Source: Gerris lacustris
Lineage: Eukaryota; Arthropoda; Insecta; Hemiptera; Gerridae
Length of the DNA stretch: 64,000 nt
Assembly (NCBI GenBank): GCA_951217055.1
Contig: OX578284.1
Coordinates: 18,610,187 to 18,674,186 of the forward strand
Direction: 5' to 3'
The translations under genes and the position numbers were made by a program. Of this stretch, positions 23,605 through 34,876 are shown in pieces. The stretch's first letter is position 1. The number at the start of each line of letters is the position of its first letter. The notes under the pieces were generated by a model. The model did not search any database. It saw only the letters and a program-made list of their open reading frames with translations, and was not told where the DNA came from.

Positions 23605-25075
23605 AATAAAGGGGCATTAGTTACGACAATAATGTTGTCATGTGTCACTAGTGTGTGTTTAATTCGATGAAAGTCTCTACGCATTCGTGGAAAAATAATT
23701 AACTTACTTTTTACTTTCTAATATAAAAAAATAAATTATTACGATGGCTCAAAAATTTAATTTTGAGAGTTTTATAGGTCCAATTTTAGGAGCACTACAC
23801 CCCAAAAACTCTGAAAAAACGTGAAAAAAAATTATTTCTCGAAAATAGTTTCGACTATTTTAATTAATAAGTTCTAAAATCTAGTCCATTTAGATAAGAA
23901 TCTAACGATATAGGCTATTTACCCGTGAAAAATCTAGTTCCTGAGATCGATTCCTCGCCGAGGAGAAGTTATTTTTATGATATATTTTGATGAAATGTTC
24001 AATAATAAATAAATATACAAAAGAAAACTAATAAATGGATATCAATGGGCTAAGTAAATTATGATCTCGGATATGAGAAAGTTGGTGTGATTTTTCTCGG
24101 ACCAATTTTATAAAAATAAAGATTTTATTATGTGACCATGTTCTGTTCAGGACACGTATCATCTAATTCGTATTATAAATGGAGTCACGAGCTTTCTGGG
24201 TGAAAGATAATAGACGGTACTAAATGTAGGTATGAATGTGATAATTGTCGAGGGTTATTGAAAATTCTTATTCTTGTCTGACAACACTTTTATCCGTACC
24301 AATTTGTGAGCTGCATCCTACCCTTCCATAAATTAAGATTCAAACTTAAAGGCGTCAGAGTAATTATAAATTTAAAAGGCGATAATTTGTTTTCCATTCT
24401 CAAATAAGTATTAGGATTTTATCAAACATGACACAGAATCTGAATATGAAGAAACTAAGAAGTAACGTACTCCAAAACTAAATTCAAGTCAAAAGTGAGT
24501 ATAATGTATTATGTTTTTAATTACTTTTTTGATGCTGTAATTTAACAATATTTGAGTAAATGTATGGCTTGAGAGATAGAAAAGTTGAATGTTCAAGGAA
24601 TCAACGAAGTTACTTTGAAAGGCGAAACAAAGTTAAAGATTTGTAGATTCTTAAAGAAGCAGACAACGTAAGAAACTCTTCTTGCCTTTGATAACGAAGA
24701 TTGATTGCACTTCTCCACAAAATCAAACTGGAAAGTCAACTCCTAATTTTTCCCCACAAAGTGATCAAATGAGGCAAAAAAACATTCATTCAAAAGTTTT
24801 CAATCCGTCGTATATTGACTTTGAAAAAAGTATCTTTAATTTTCTTTTATAAAAATTAACATGAAGCACCTTTTTATACCTTTCTTGTAACTGATGATGT
24901 AATATGTTAATTGAAATTAGATGACGTTATTAAATAAAAGTATATAATTAATTAGTTAATAGTATAAAAAGAAAAAAGATAATAGAAACGCACTGAATAA
25001 GGTAGAGATGAAGGAAGAGAAAGAAGGCTGTTTTTTCATTTAGATGAAATTAAAGAACAGTATGATAGAGAAGAT
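23605..25075. other. 3' flank of the host gene, no further gene seen
   Basis: Immediately downstream of the stop codon at 25081, in gene sense. The 3' untranslated region and poly(A) site must lie here, but no single poly(A) signal stands out. Confidence 0.4.
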
Positions 25076-25080
25076 AATGG

Positions 25081-25248
25081 TTAGGTTAAGACGACGGCTT
25101 TGTACAGAGTCTGTCCCCTTGGACCCTCGAGTAACGCTGGCCAGAGATATGTCGTTATCATCTGGCTCTCCGAATTAGAACTGTGATGCCTCACGTGGAG
25201 CTCTCGTCTGAACTGCCTTTCCTCATATTCGAGGACATAACCTGGGCT
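25081..25248 (-). CDS. SPATA18-like: Mieap-like protein, last coding exon
   Basis: Terminal exon: acceptor TTTTAG just right of 25248, phase 0, 55 codons, stop TAA at 25081-25083. The peptide runs from SPGYVLEYEERQFRRELHVR through TTYLWPALLEGP to KAVVLT at the C-terminus. The order of an aromatic/acidic stretch, a basic His-rich stretch, then (Y/H)xWPAL(L/M)E and a final K-(A/G)-x-V-x-T matches the end of the Mieap (SPATA18-type) C-terminal domain. In vertebrates Mieap binds cardiolipin-rich mitochondrial membranes and takes part in mitochondrial quality control; for this animal that role is inferred from the domain. Splice phases agree with the preceding exon at 27431-27547. Confidence 0.85.
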   Translation of the reverse strand, partial: SPGYVLEYEERQFRRELHVRHHSSNSESQMITTYLWPALLEGPRGQTLYKAVVLT

Positions 25249-25254
25249 CTAAAA

Positions 25255-26710
25255 CACAGAAGAATTCGGTTAAATACACATTATAAGTTATAAAAGGCAA
25301 TTCTCTGTTGATATGTCTACTAATTTATTGTCTTCTTTGTCACATAGTAGGCAAGAACAACTGAAAGGTTGCATTAAGATGTGCTAAAAAAGTGAATAAC
25401 GCATCTAGCAGTGAATCAAAACGTCGGAATACAGCTTCGAGATTCGATCTTCACCACTAAACCTTGACGTCTATCTTGTATTTAGCCATTTTACGGCAGC
25501 AATAGCAGTTCCAAGCATTCTCTAACGATTCGTTTATGTTGATGTAAAACTTTAAAGTTTTTCAGAAGAGAAATAGTTATTTATGTAAGTAGGCAGCAAA
25601 ATGGAATTTTACTGACGAGTGATTAAGATCCTCCGAGCCGAAGGCGAGAATAGGCTATGAAAATAACTGCCAAAGCGAAGCCAAGGCAGATAATTTACCT
25701 AATTGACCGCCGAGGCGAAGCCAAGTCAGGCAATGAATACACGAGGCAGAAATATTTCCTTTGCTGCCTTGTTGCATACAATATTTTATTTACTCATGTT
25801 ATTTAGATAAAAAATGGATGCTTAGGTAAACATATTTGCTTTTTTAATAAAACAAGTATAAACCAAATTAAAATAAAACTAAACACAAACAAAAACAGAT
25901 GATATGACACACTCTGGTATGAACACTGTATTTTTCCTGCCTAGACAGGGAAATATTTCCCTGTCTGTTTCAATCACTTTTTTTCTGCCGGTTCATAAAA
26001 TTTTAATGACAAATAAGCGAAATTGTACTTTCCAGCCTAAAAGGAGCCAAGTAATGCTTAAGTTTGCTGTCATCAGTAGATAAAAAGTTTACAGCTAACC
26101 CGATTTTTTGTCATTCAAAGCTTCATCCAGATTCTAGTAAGATCTTGTATTTAGTATAGTGCAAGACCTATATCATTTGAGCATTGAGCGTTTGAGGTTT
26201 TTTTTTTTTTAAAAAAAAACCTTAAAAGAAATGGCAGAAAAGATGACGGTATTCGATTAGTGATTAGTAACCACAACTTGGCTGGTGGTTGGTTGCTACA
26301 GGAACATTTTGGAGTTATGAATTTTCAAAATATATTACTCTAATTCTATTTAGAAATATAATCTATAATAACCAACTTTATTTTGACACTCATTAAAGTG
26401 TAAACCTTTAAATTTATCACACTAAAGAGGCATTAAAAAAAATCACTAAAATTAAGACAGTCAAACATATTTTTCTTTATATAATTGATTTCAATGCTAT
26501 TAAATAGTTTTATAGTTGTATAGTTAATAAAAATAATGCTATTCGCATTTCTAATTCTAGCATAGCAAAATGTTTTAATGATATGACCTTATTGCTATAG
26601 TTTAGTTTTTCCATGGTTTAAACTTAGTTAATATATAAATAACTGTTCATGCGATCCCTGTGAAAATAAATAAATACAAAGGAATAGACCGTATTAGAAT
26701 ACATTATTAG
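25255..26710. other. Intron, no other feature recognised
   Basis: Last intron of the Mieap-like gene, left part. Around 25625-25735 the GCGAAGCCAAG(G/T)CAG phrase occurs twice. At 26191-26220 a T run meets an A run as a short palindrome. Confidence 0.5.
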
Positions 26711-26712
26711 GG

Positions 26713-27123
26713 TTTGTGCTTATTTGCAATTAAGCATTATTTTGTATAGGGTGGGGTTGGCCTTCAATTCTGGCCACCACCAGTTTTTGTCTACGTCTAG
26801 CTCTCGAAGTGAGTCGGCCTACAACCGGTCTAGAGTTATGCTAATATGTCTATAAATAATTAAACATGTGCTAACTCTTCCGGCCTCTGATCCGGCCCAA
26901 AGGACCAAAATTTGGGGATATTCTCGGATATCCGAAATAATAAGAACTAATGTTGTATAGAGTTAGCACAAGTTTAATTATTTATAGACATATTAGCAAA
27001 ACTCTAGAGCGGTTGTAGGCCGACTGACTTCTAGAGCTAGACGTAGACAAAAACTGGTGGGGGCCAGAATTGAAGGCCAACCCACCCTATACAAAATAAT
27101 GAGTAATTGCAAATAAGCACAAA
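26713..27123. mobile_element. Foldback MITE, about 410 bp
   Basis: The halves are reverse complements, from TTTGTGCTTATTTGCAATTA at the left to the matching right end, through TATAGGGTGGGGTTGGCC, TTTTTGTCTACGTCTAGCTC and ATTTATAGACATATTAGC. The unpaired centre is about 26880-26940. It has no coding capacity and the target duplication is uncertain. Confidence 0.85.
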
Positions 27124-27180
27124 CAATTAGAATAAAGCAATAATAAGAATAATATGAAAATTAACATATTTTTATGTTTG

Positions 27181-27356
27181 GCACTTCTTTAGACTGTTAC
27201 TTCCCTTATAAAGACAGAAGTGTGATAATCCTTAGTTCCAAAGTACATAGACTAAACATCCGTTTGTCTTAATAGTTATTTGTACAAAGGAATATAAATA
27301 AATAATTATATCCATTTATATGCTAAAAGAAAATAGGTTAGTAACAATCTAAAGAA
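27181..27356 (-). mobile_element. Mutator-like MITE copy, reverse orientation
   Basis: Ends GGCACTTCTTTAGACTGTTA and AGTAACAATCTAAAGAAG. The core is inverted relative to the 59-kb copies (ACAGAAGTGTGATAATCC, AAACATCCGTTTGTCTTAAT). It lies in the intron about 75 bp from the exon starting at 27431. Confidence 0.75.
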
Positions 27357-27430
27357 GAACCCTATATTCAATAGAGAACTAGTAAACATATTCAAATAAC
27401 AAAAATGAATAAATATTTTATCGATCCTAC

Positions 27431-27547
27431 CTGATTTACAAGAGCCCATGCGAGTCGAACTGAATCTTTGATAAACTGGATTAAACCTTGGCATCCTTTC
27501 AGACCTGGATAATCGTACAGGGTTGCCCACAACTGACTGCTCACTTC
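27431..27547 (-). CDS. SPATA18-like: Mieap-like protein, penultimate exon
   Basis: Acceptor TTATCAG before EVSSQLWATL and donor CAG|GTAGGA after ...LAWALVNQ; 39 codons, phase 0 at both ends. It lies in the middle of the Mieap C-terminal domain, where an amphipathic helix (FIKDSVRLAWALVNQ) corresponds in pattern to the FIxExxxxAxAM(Q/N) helix of Mieap proteins. The next exon in gene order continues without a codon break. The intron to the last exon is 2,182 bp and contains the 410-bp foldback and an inverted Mutator-like MITE. Confidence 0.88.
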
Positions 27548-27655
27548 CTGATAACCAAAAAATAAGAAATATCTAAATATAGATTTCTTTAAGAAATAAT
27601 TCACAGTATCATTCGGTAGACTAAGTTTTCTTATTGAATTATATACATATTTTTT

Positions 27656-28100
27656 TTGCTTCCAAGCTTACCGAAGGTAACGGAAGCTTTGTGTTCACTT
27701 TTGTGGACGAAAAAATTGTATGTCTTTGATTTTAAAAATTCCAAGACAGAAATCCGTTTCAGACATCAGGCAACATTTTTGGTCTCGTGTCTGTCGGTCT
27801 GTGTGTCCGCGTCCCCTGAAACGTGTGACGATAACTTAAGTAAAAGTAGACCGATTTTGATTAAATTTGGTAGACATGACCTAGGCATTGGTAAAACATG
27901 CCTAGGACGAGTTTGTTGGACAAGTTGGACAACGATATCCGCCCAAGCGTTCGCGCGCAATGCTCGCTTAAACGTCAACTTTGATCGAAGTCTTTTTGAA
28001 GGGGATAATATTACCGGTTACAAAGTTTGCGTGAACACTTATGACGAGGGAATCAAACATCAATTAAGCAAGGGTAGAAAAGGTTCTATTTTAAAAGTTT
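27656..28100 (-). repeat. Hairpin-headed repeat family A, reverse copy
   Basis: The head hairpin GCTTCCAAGCTTACCGAAGG...GGAAGC is followed by AAAATTCCAAGACAGAAATC, CAGACATCAGG, GTGTCTGTCGGTCTGTGTGTC and a diverged body (ACCGATTTTGATTAAATTTG). The 158-codon plus-strand frame through it is an accident of the repeat. Confidence 0.75.
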
Positions 28101-28399
28101 ATCTTGTATCTCCACTTGTAAATTATGAATAACGAAAGGCTTCATAAAAAGAGTTTATAAAGCAAGGTATAAAGAACTCCTAAAGAAAGAACGGGAATTG
28201 AGAATACCGATACTTCTACGATAACAATAGCATCAAGATAAATGTTTTAGCAACAACTCGTACGGACTTTGTCCAAAAGTAGAAAGGCATGAACATTCGA
28301 TCGGTTATGTTCTGTATTGTTGAGTCTACAAGGGGTTTAAAAAAGTGCCAAGATTTATTTTATACATTTTATCTCTTTACAAACTAATGCTACATTGAA

Positions 28400-28982
28400 A
28401 CTTAATACTAAATATCTTCAAGACTCAACCATCTAAAACAATACTACTAACAGAGTAACACACCTGATACTAAATACCTTTATTCTAAATGGACATTAAT
28501 ACAAAATACCTTTAAAACTCAATGATCTAAAGCAATTCTAGTAATAGAGTAATACATTTAATACTAAATACCCTAAAGATACTTAATTCTAAATACCTTC
28601 AAGACTCAACGATCTAAAACAATACCACTAACAGAGTAACGCACCTGATACTAAATACCTTAATTTAATACTTAAGACACTAAATACTAAATACCTTCAA
28701 GGCTCAACGATCTAAAACAATATTAATAACATAGTAACACACCTGATACTAAATACATTAATTTAATACTTAAGACACTTAATACTAAATATCTTCAAGA
28801 CTCAACGATATAAAACAATACCACTAACAGAGTAACGCACCTGATACTAAATACCTTAATTTAATACTTAAGACACTTAATACTAAATACCTTCAAGACT
28901 CAACGATCTAAAACAATACCACTAACAGAGTAACGCACCTGATACTAAATACCTTAATTTAATACTTAAGACACTTAATACT
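28400..28982 (+). repeat. 98-bp minisatellite, about 6 copies
   Basis: The unit contains ACTAAATACCTTCAAGACTC, AACGATCTAAAACAATACCA, CTAACAGAGTAACGCACCTG and TTTAATACTTAAGACAC. The rightmost three copies are nearly identical, the left ones degenerate. Confidence 0.9.
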
Positions 28983-29261
28983 TGTCACGTGCTAGTAAGA
29001 TAAGGGAGCAGTCCTCGTCGAGTCAGTCGGCCACGAGACTCCAAGCACACACTCAACTCTCCGATACTCAGTCCACTCATGTATGTACCAATATATATTG
29101 TTGGGTGTGAATACTTTTATATATATAATTATTTGTGGGTATTAATCAATATGTAATAAATAGATTATTTTCCAATAAATTGAATTTGTTATGTGAGCAT
29201 TATATTTTGTTTAATAATTATCATTTTTAAAAACCCTCACATAAATGGTGGAGGCGCCGGG
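28983..29261 (+). mobile_element. LTR fragment with primer-binding-site-like sequence
   Basis: A stretch starting TGTCACGTGC and ending CCCTCACA (TGT...ACA, about 259 bp to 29241), with AATAAA inside at about 29157. Four bases later comes TGGTGGAGGCGCCGGG (29246-29261), of the form expected of a retrotransposon primer binding site (TGG plus complement of a tRNA 3' end). No matching second LTR or gag-pol was seen. The left border abuts the 98-bp array exactly. I read it as the 5' end of a truncated LTR retrotransposon. Confidence 0.5.
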
Positions 29262-29441
29262 CACCATAAAGGACAAAATGCAATATGTCTCTGAAGCTGC
29301 ATTTTCTTCTTAAGTAAGGATGTTAACACTCACTGCCCTTGATGCGACCATAAAAGTAATTTGGGGAGTAAATACAGCAGTGGAAGTGTCCAAATACAAA
29401 CGAGGCATTAGATACAACTTGCGGGAGTAAAAAAAGTTTAC

Positions 29442-29609
29442 CTCAAAAGCGTGAGTAAGATCGAATGTGTCAACAGTTCTTCTGAGGAAGGATCCAATAG
29501 CTGAGTCTAAATCAGCATGGGCCTGACACTGAGGTGCTGGGGCAAGTAATATTCTCCTCACTTGCTCTCGTTTCGTCATCAATTGACTGCCAGCTGATCG
29601 AAACGCCAA
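29442..29609 (-). CDS. SPATA18-like: Mieap-like protein, exon with central part of the C-terminal domain
   Basis: Acceptor GGTTACAG before LAFRSAGSQL and donor GAG|GTAAAC after ...DLTHAFE; 56 codons, phase 0 at both ends. The sequence contains MTKREQVRRILL and AIGSFLRRTVDTFDL. In Mieap proteins the segment (V/L)AFxxAxxxFxxxxxxVRxxL, followed by an acidic helix with a (L/I)xxxxDL(Y/F)D-like motif, occupies this place, and the alignment runs on smoothly from the exon at 39280-39424. The intron between them is 9,670 bp. No missing residues or frame errors. Confidence 0.9.
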
Positions 29610-29611
29610 CT

Positions 29612-30055
29612 GTAACCAAACATACAGAGTTATAAAAATATCATTAAATTTACACGACACTAATCATTAATACTCTTGAACCCACCTATAAATTTGAAAT
29701 GTATTATACCTATATTTAGTAAATGTATTATGAAAAAACATCCACGATTAAATTTATGGAAAAAATTGTCTATTTCTATCAATAGTTCTCCCTTCCATTT
29801 ATTATTTTATAAAATATTTGTATTAATCTCTACCTACGTTATTATAGTTTCAGGACAAATAATGACAATGGCAAATAATGATCATGGACAATGATGAATA
29901 ATATTTTTGACGTGCTTTTTTAGCTTCACATTTTGGATGTTCAAAACTTGTGCAGATCATGTATTTCCGCAAATAATACAATAATCAGAGATAGTTTTAC
30001 AAATACAGATAAATCAATAAATATCTGATCAATTTTGGCGATAAAATTTGAAAAG
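29612..30055. other. Intron, nothing recognised
   Basis: AT-rich intron sequence without an element I can name. Confidence 0.4.
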
Positions 30056-30059
30056 CATT

Positions 30060-30950
30060 ATAAACAACGATGATCAGGTACAGTCAAGTGAGGTTACTTC
30101 GAGGCAAAGATCTCGCTGTAGGGTAGAGCAAGGTTTGTTGGAGCCCTATTCCTCTTGCTTTGAGGCTTCCGCTGTCTCCCGTGCTATGCGCCTCTCTCGC
30201 TGACTGCCACCTGCTCCTATGCATCCACGCATCGCTCTATCCCCTGTTCTCTTGAAACGTTTTTCCCTTAACTTTTATTATAGTTTTACTATACTTTACT
30301 ACACGAAATCACCGCCATAACTTTCACTTTCACTCATCATTAACTACCCGCTCTTATTCAGTTTTCCAAGATGATAAATATTTTAGCCTATATTTTACCT
30401 TGTTCAAAAACAGCAGTTGGTCTGAAGAGACATATTATGCTTATACTGAGATCGTTCACAGTACTATGGATGTTAAAGATATATGGTTCTCTCCTGCTGG
30501 GTATTAGATTAAATTTTCCCGCCTCCGCAGTGGCAGTGCTTTTCGCTCACCTCTTATAACCTGGCTATTCCCTTCCCTTCGCTTTCTCCTCTCACCTTGC
30601 CCGCACCGTACCTCTTCCTCTTTCAGTTTCTTTTTCCATGTTAAAGTTAAGTTCAAAATTAAACCAGTTTAAATTCATTTAACTTTAAGTGTAAGACAGT
30701 TTTGTGTGATGTCACCGCATTGGACTTCATCTGCCAACTACCCCAGGCCTGGGACACTACCACCTCGCCGTACGGTACGCACCAAGTAAGCCTCTTTTCT
30801 CTCTTTCCTTTCTCTACCTCTCCCTCTACCCTCTCCTTTTTTCCTACATCTCCTTTTTTAGTGAATTTTTTATAATAGCGTTTTTCTATAATCTTAGTTT
30901 AAAATTTATGTAATATTTTTTTTTCTTTTCAGCTTTGTTAAAGAGAAATG
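30060..30950. other. Unusually GC- and pyrimidine-rich island in intron
   Basis: In an otherwise AT-rich intron this block is rich in C and T (CCCTTCCCTTCGCTTTCTCC, CTTTCTCTACCTCTCCCTCT) and includes a segment near 30705-30786 ending GCACCAA|GTAAGCCTC, a good 5' splice donor on the plus strand. The phrase GTCACCGCATTG at about 30712 recurs at about 38415. It could be an unrecognised transposon, or a promoter and first exon of a plus-strand transcript. No protein is apparent. Confidence 0.35.
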
Positions 30951-30954
30951 TTAA

Positions 30955-31745
30955 CCATTATAAATAAAATACTTCATATTTGAAAAATAAGGTTAAACAG
31001 AATTGCATTCATATAAAACATACATTAAACTCGGTTTAAACTTTTCAAAGAAAATTATTTTAGAGACAACAAATATTTTCTATAAATTTAATTAGTCATT
31101 ATAATAAACCCTATTTAATATAGATACATGAGATACCTCTTTATAAGAAACCTAATCTGATTGTTCATAAAACTATTCAAAAGCTATATCTCTTATCAAA
31201 ATCTAGTTAATTTCAAAGATTTCAAAATAAACATTCCCTTCAGAAGCAGTATTAAATAGAAGAGGGAAAATCCTCAGCTGAAATAAAGGGTGGAAGAGAA
31301 TATGACAAAAGAATATACTAAAATTCCTTTAATTAATCCTAAAATTAATTATCTGTCTGGATTCCCATGCTTCGCTGCTAAGTGTGTTGTTTGTAGTGAA
31401 ATTATTAATTTTACCAGTTTATAAAGTACCGCCAAGAAATCTTAAAGTTAATTAGCTAAGGGATGAATGCGCAGAGATGCCAAAGAGTGTACTACATTCC
31501 TCTCCCCTATATCCCCCCTTGGATCAAATAATTTGCAAGCTATGTTCGGCAACCCTAGCTATGTTCGGGTTGTCGATTTTTTGACGAAATATCAAAGGTA
31601 TGTTTGCTGAGCAGGCTTTGGACCTGTCTGGAACCTTCTATACTAAAAACATTAACTTATTGCTTATTTCATAACAAATAATGCAAAACTTTTTCCCTGT
31701 TATTATTTTTTTATTTTTAATCCTTAATTTTAAATAAACCCTTGT
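30955..31745. other. Intron, nothing recognised
   Basis: AT-rich intron sequence. Confidence 0.4.
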
Positions 31746-31749
31746 TTTT

Positions 31750-32490
31750 AGGGTTTCGAGGTCGTCCTAGAAACCCTTATGCTTTTGGTTGTTCGTCCGT
31801 CCGTCCGTCGCATCAACAATAAAACCACCCGACCTATTGCAGCTAGAGATTTGAAATTTGGTATAAAGTTAAACTTTTTTGCCCAAAAATAAGAACATGT
31901 TGCGAACTGCACAACTCAAAATGTCTTCGATCAATTGCAGCGAACAATTGCGACCTGATCGCAACATTTTTTCATTTTTTGTAAGTTTTAAGTAGGGTAT
32001 CGTATAGGTATTGAAATGTAGATTTCAAATACATATCTAATTTTCAAAATGGCGGCTATTTTACCCCCGAAATGATAAAAACAAAACGCAAAAAAAGTCC
32101 CCCTACTACCCCATAAGGAAAGGTCCTAAAAATGAGGAAATATACAAAAATATACTTCTCTGTGGGCCAAAGATATTTCCGGGATTTCATATGATAAAAT
32201 TAAATTTTTGAAATTTTAGGTGACCGTAACTTTTATGGTGACCCAAAATGTTATTAGTTTTGTATCATTTTTAAGGTATTGAAATGCAGATCAGAAATAT
32301 ACATCGCGTTTCCAAATTGGCGGCCATTTTGCCCCTAAAAGTACCAAATAAGGGCATACATATGATGCTAAAAGATAATATGCACACCATGTTCCTCCAA
32401 AGTGCAACTTTTCATATTTACTTAAAAAAAAAGAGAAAAAAGTAGGAATTTTATAACCAAGGGAACCCTTTTAGTAGCTTGCTGGTAAGT
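31750..32490 (+). repeat. Hairpin-headed repeat family B, long copy
   Basis: It starts with the hairpin AGGGTTTC...GAAACCCT (31750-31777), then GTTCGTCCGTCCGTCCGTCG, GCAGCTAGAGATTTGAAATT, and two internal blocks around AAATGGCGGC(T/C)ATTTT (32046 and 32317). It ends near an imperfect AGGGAACCCTTTT. The layout parallels family A (hairpin, then GTCYGTC tract), but the words differ. No protein is encoded. Confidence 0.65.
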
Positions 32491-32494
32491 ACTT

Positions 32495-33865
32495 GACGGG
32501 ATTTTAAAATTTTATTTTTACCTTAGGTCAATTTTTTTAAATTCCTAAATTCATTCATGTTTTTTAATTAACAAATTGCCTGGCTCAAATGAGTGTCCTT
32601 TTTGGCAATGCCGTTGCCAACAAGGCAAAATTAATGTTCATAGTCCGAAGGAATCATGTGAGTAAAATTTGTATACTGCCCACTAACATGCTGAAATTTT
32701 AAATCTATGATAATTTCAGAACTAAATTGCTTTTCCCTTTCGAGAGAGTTTACTTTTATTATAATTGGCTGTGTGAATATAAACCCATGCCGACGCCGCT
32801 ACACAGTCCTTATTTTCATTGTAAACACAAACTTTTAAAATACATTATTAATCCGCTTTCCGACTATACCTATACAATTGTATAGGTAGTCGGTAGTATA
32901 AACTTAAAACTCTCATGGATTATATGTTTCCGATAACCCAAGTTAATAATTATAAAATTATCATTTTCAATTAAATAATAAGTTTTTTTGGTTTTGTTTA
33001 AGAAATAAAAAGTAATAGAGGTGAGCAGTATACATATAGTTTACACTAATTCCGCTAAATTTAAAAATTTAGTAAAAATGTAGTAATTAAATTCTTTTAT
33101 ATTGTTATAACATTTATACGTTTAAATAAGACTAAAATGTTCACAAGATAACAAATTATATTGTAAAAGGGTAAACATTTAGTAATTAATTTAAAAGAAT
33201 AAAAACGGATAAAATAAAGCAGCTTTCAAGTATATGTAATTTTATCGTTTAATCAGGAATATGCTTTTCATTAAAAACATTCATAATAGTTATTAAATGC
33301 AAAGATTATTAAAAAAGGGGTATTACATTTTTTAGATTAAAAGAGAAATATTAAAATTATGTCGTAGTATTTATCGTAAAAATAAAATGCAATAAATTAA
33401 ATTTTCCTGATACATACAATTAGCATGCAATAAATATATTCATTTACATACATTTAATGCAAATAATATAAAATTTTACAATAAAATCTATGCAAAATAC
33501 ATGGATTAATTCAAAAAATAAACTGAAGATTTCATTTCAAAAATAAAATAATTTTTCATTTGAGCCCTTACAATAATTATAAAAATTTAGATTTTTCAAC
33601 AAATAATACTGTGATCATGAATATCAATATCTTCATTCCCATGAATAATTAATTAACAATTAACCGGATTATTATTTAAATTAATAGCAATCAATATCTC
33701 CAGTATTGTGTGGCCTATGCAATATAATTTATTCAGAACCTACGGCCTGCGGTTAATCATTAATTTATATAGTAATTAATGCAGGAAATATAATGGCCAT
33801 TGAGCCATAAAGAGTTGCAGGGTAGTTTGTATTCGAGGTGAATAGAGTAGAACTCTATATTTTTT
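32495..33865. other. Intron, nothing coding
   Basis: AT-rich. Around 33690-33870 there is a block (CTCCAGTATTGTGT..., GATTAATCATTAATTTATA-like) that recurs at 34055-34172, so a larger repeat unit of about 360 bp is duplicated here. Confidence 0.5.
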
Positions 33866-34176
33866 CTATTACTCTTGGAACTCTATCGATATACCTTAGA
33901 AAACACACACCTGGACCTGTAGGAACTCTTAACACCTTAGAAATCTATACACTAGGAACTCTATACAATTTGGAACACCAAACATCTTAAATATTTGTGT
34001 ACCTTTGAACTCTATACACCTTGCACTCTATACATCTTTAAATTCTTTCACCTTGATCTCCAGTATTGTGTTGCATAATGCAATATAATTTACACATAAC
34101 TGGCTTGAAGGATTAATCATTAATTTATACAATAATTAATCTGGAAAATATAATGTGGATTGAGCTATTCACCTTA

Positions 34177-34824
34177 GGCTAATGACACACTTCGCCACCC
34201 GGGTAGCGCCACCTGGTTGATGCCACTTGCTCCCGCCACCTGATTTGCGCCACCCGAGTTTTTACTTTTTTCGGCCAGTAGAGAAATGGACCTGGAGGAG
34301 ATACCTGTACTTGCTTATCATTATGTTCGTTAAAGAAGGAAAAAAGGCGTTTTTGGATTCATCAAATAATTTCAGACAAAAAGAATTCTAGTTTGTTTTC
34401 ATACAGTGTACCGCTTTATCAAAGAGGACAGTAACATTTTTAAAATTTTTGCCGAATGTCGCGTGGAACTTTCAACAATTTGCTTAGAATATTGAAGAAC
34501 AGTTTGGACCTGTAAAAACACTTATATGAGGGATGCAGTTGGCCCCTGATTTGATTTCCCCTAGATTTGATAATAAGGAGTGGCGGCTGAGTGGCAGGGA
34601 CTTGGGTAGCACCGTGTGACGGGCTCAATTAAGAACAATGGGCTGACCGGGTGGCGCTACCTGTAGGTGGCGGCTGGACCGTGGGACGGTCGACCGGGTA
34701 ATGCCACCCGGCGGGTGGTGTCACCTCGTGTGGCAGGTTCCATTCAATTCTCATTGACGACCGGGTAGCGCCACCCGGGTGGAGCTACCGGGTGCTACCT
34801 ATTACCGGGCGCTACCTATTAGCC
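34177..34824. mobile_element. Harbinger-type MITE, 648 bp
   Basis: It begins GGCTAATGACACAC and ends CTACCTATTAGCC. TTA lies outside both ends (34174-34176 and 34825-34827), the TTA/TAA duplication of PIF/Harbinger elements. Both ends are packed with GCCACCCGGGTAGCGCCACC-like blocks in alternating orientation. No transposase was found. It is inserted into one arm of a short palindrome (next entry). Confidence 0.8.
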
Positions 34825-34876
34825 TTAGATACAATCTACCATACAGCTCGTATGGTAGATTGTATCTAAGGTGAAT
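34825..34876. repeat. Perfect hairpin with one arm split by the MITE
   Basis: Arms 34825-34844 and 34850-34869 are exact reverse complements around the five-base loop AGCTC. If 34167-34176 (left of the MITE) is placed before 34828, the arms extend to 27 perfect base pairs, the right arm ending at 34876. The MITE therefore inserted at TTA inside a pre-existing palindrome. Confidence 0.85.

Noticed and set aside
24890..24930. CTGATGATGTAATATG...GAAATT as a hammerhead
   Set aside because: Stem II does not pair, and no cleavage-site context follows GAAA.
27656..28132. 158-codon plus-strand open frame
   Set aside because: It coincides with a reverse family A repeat (hairpin head, GTCTGTC tract); its composition follows the repeat and no domain is seen.
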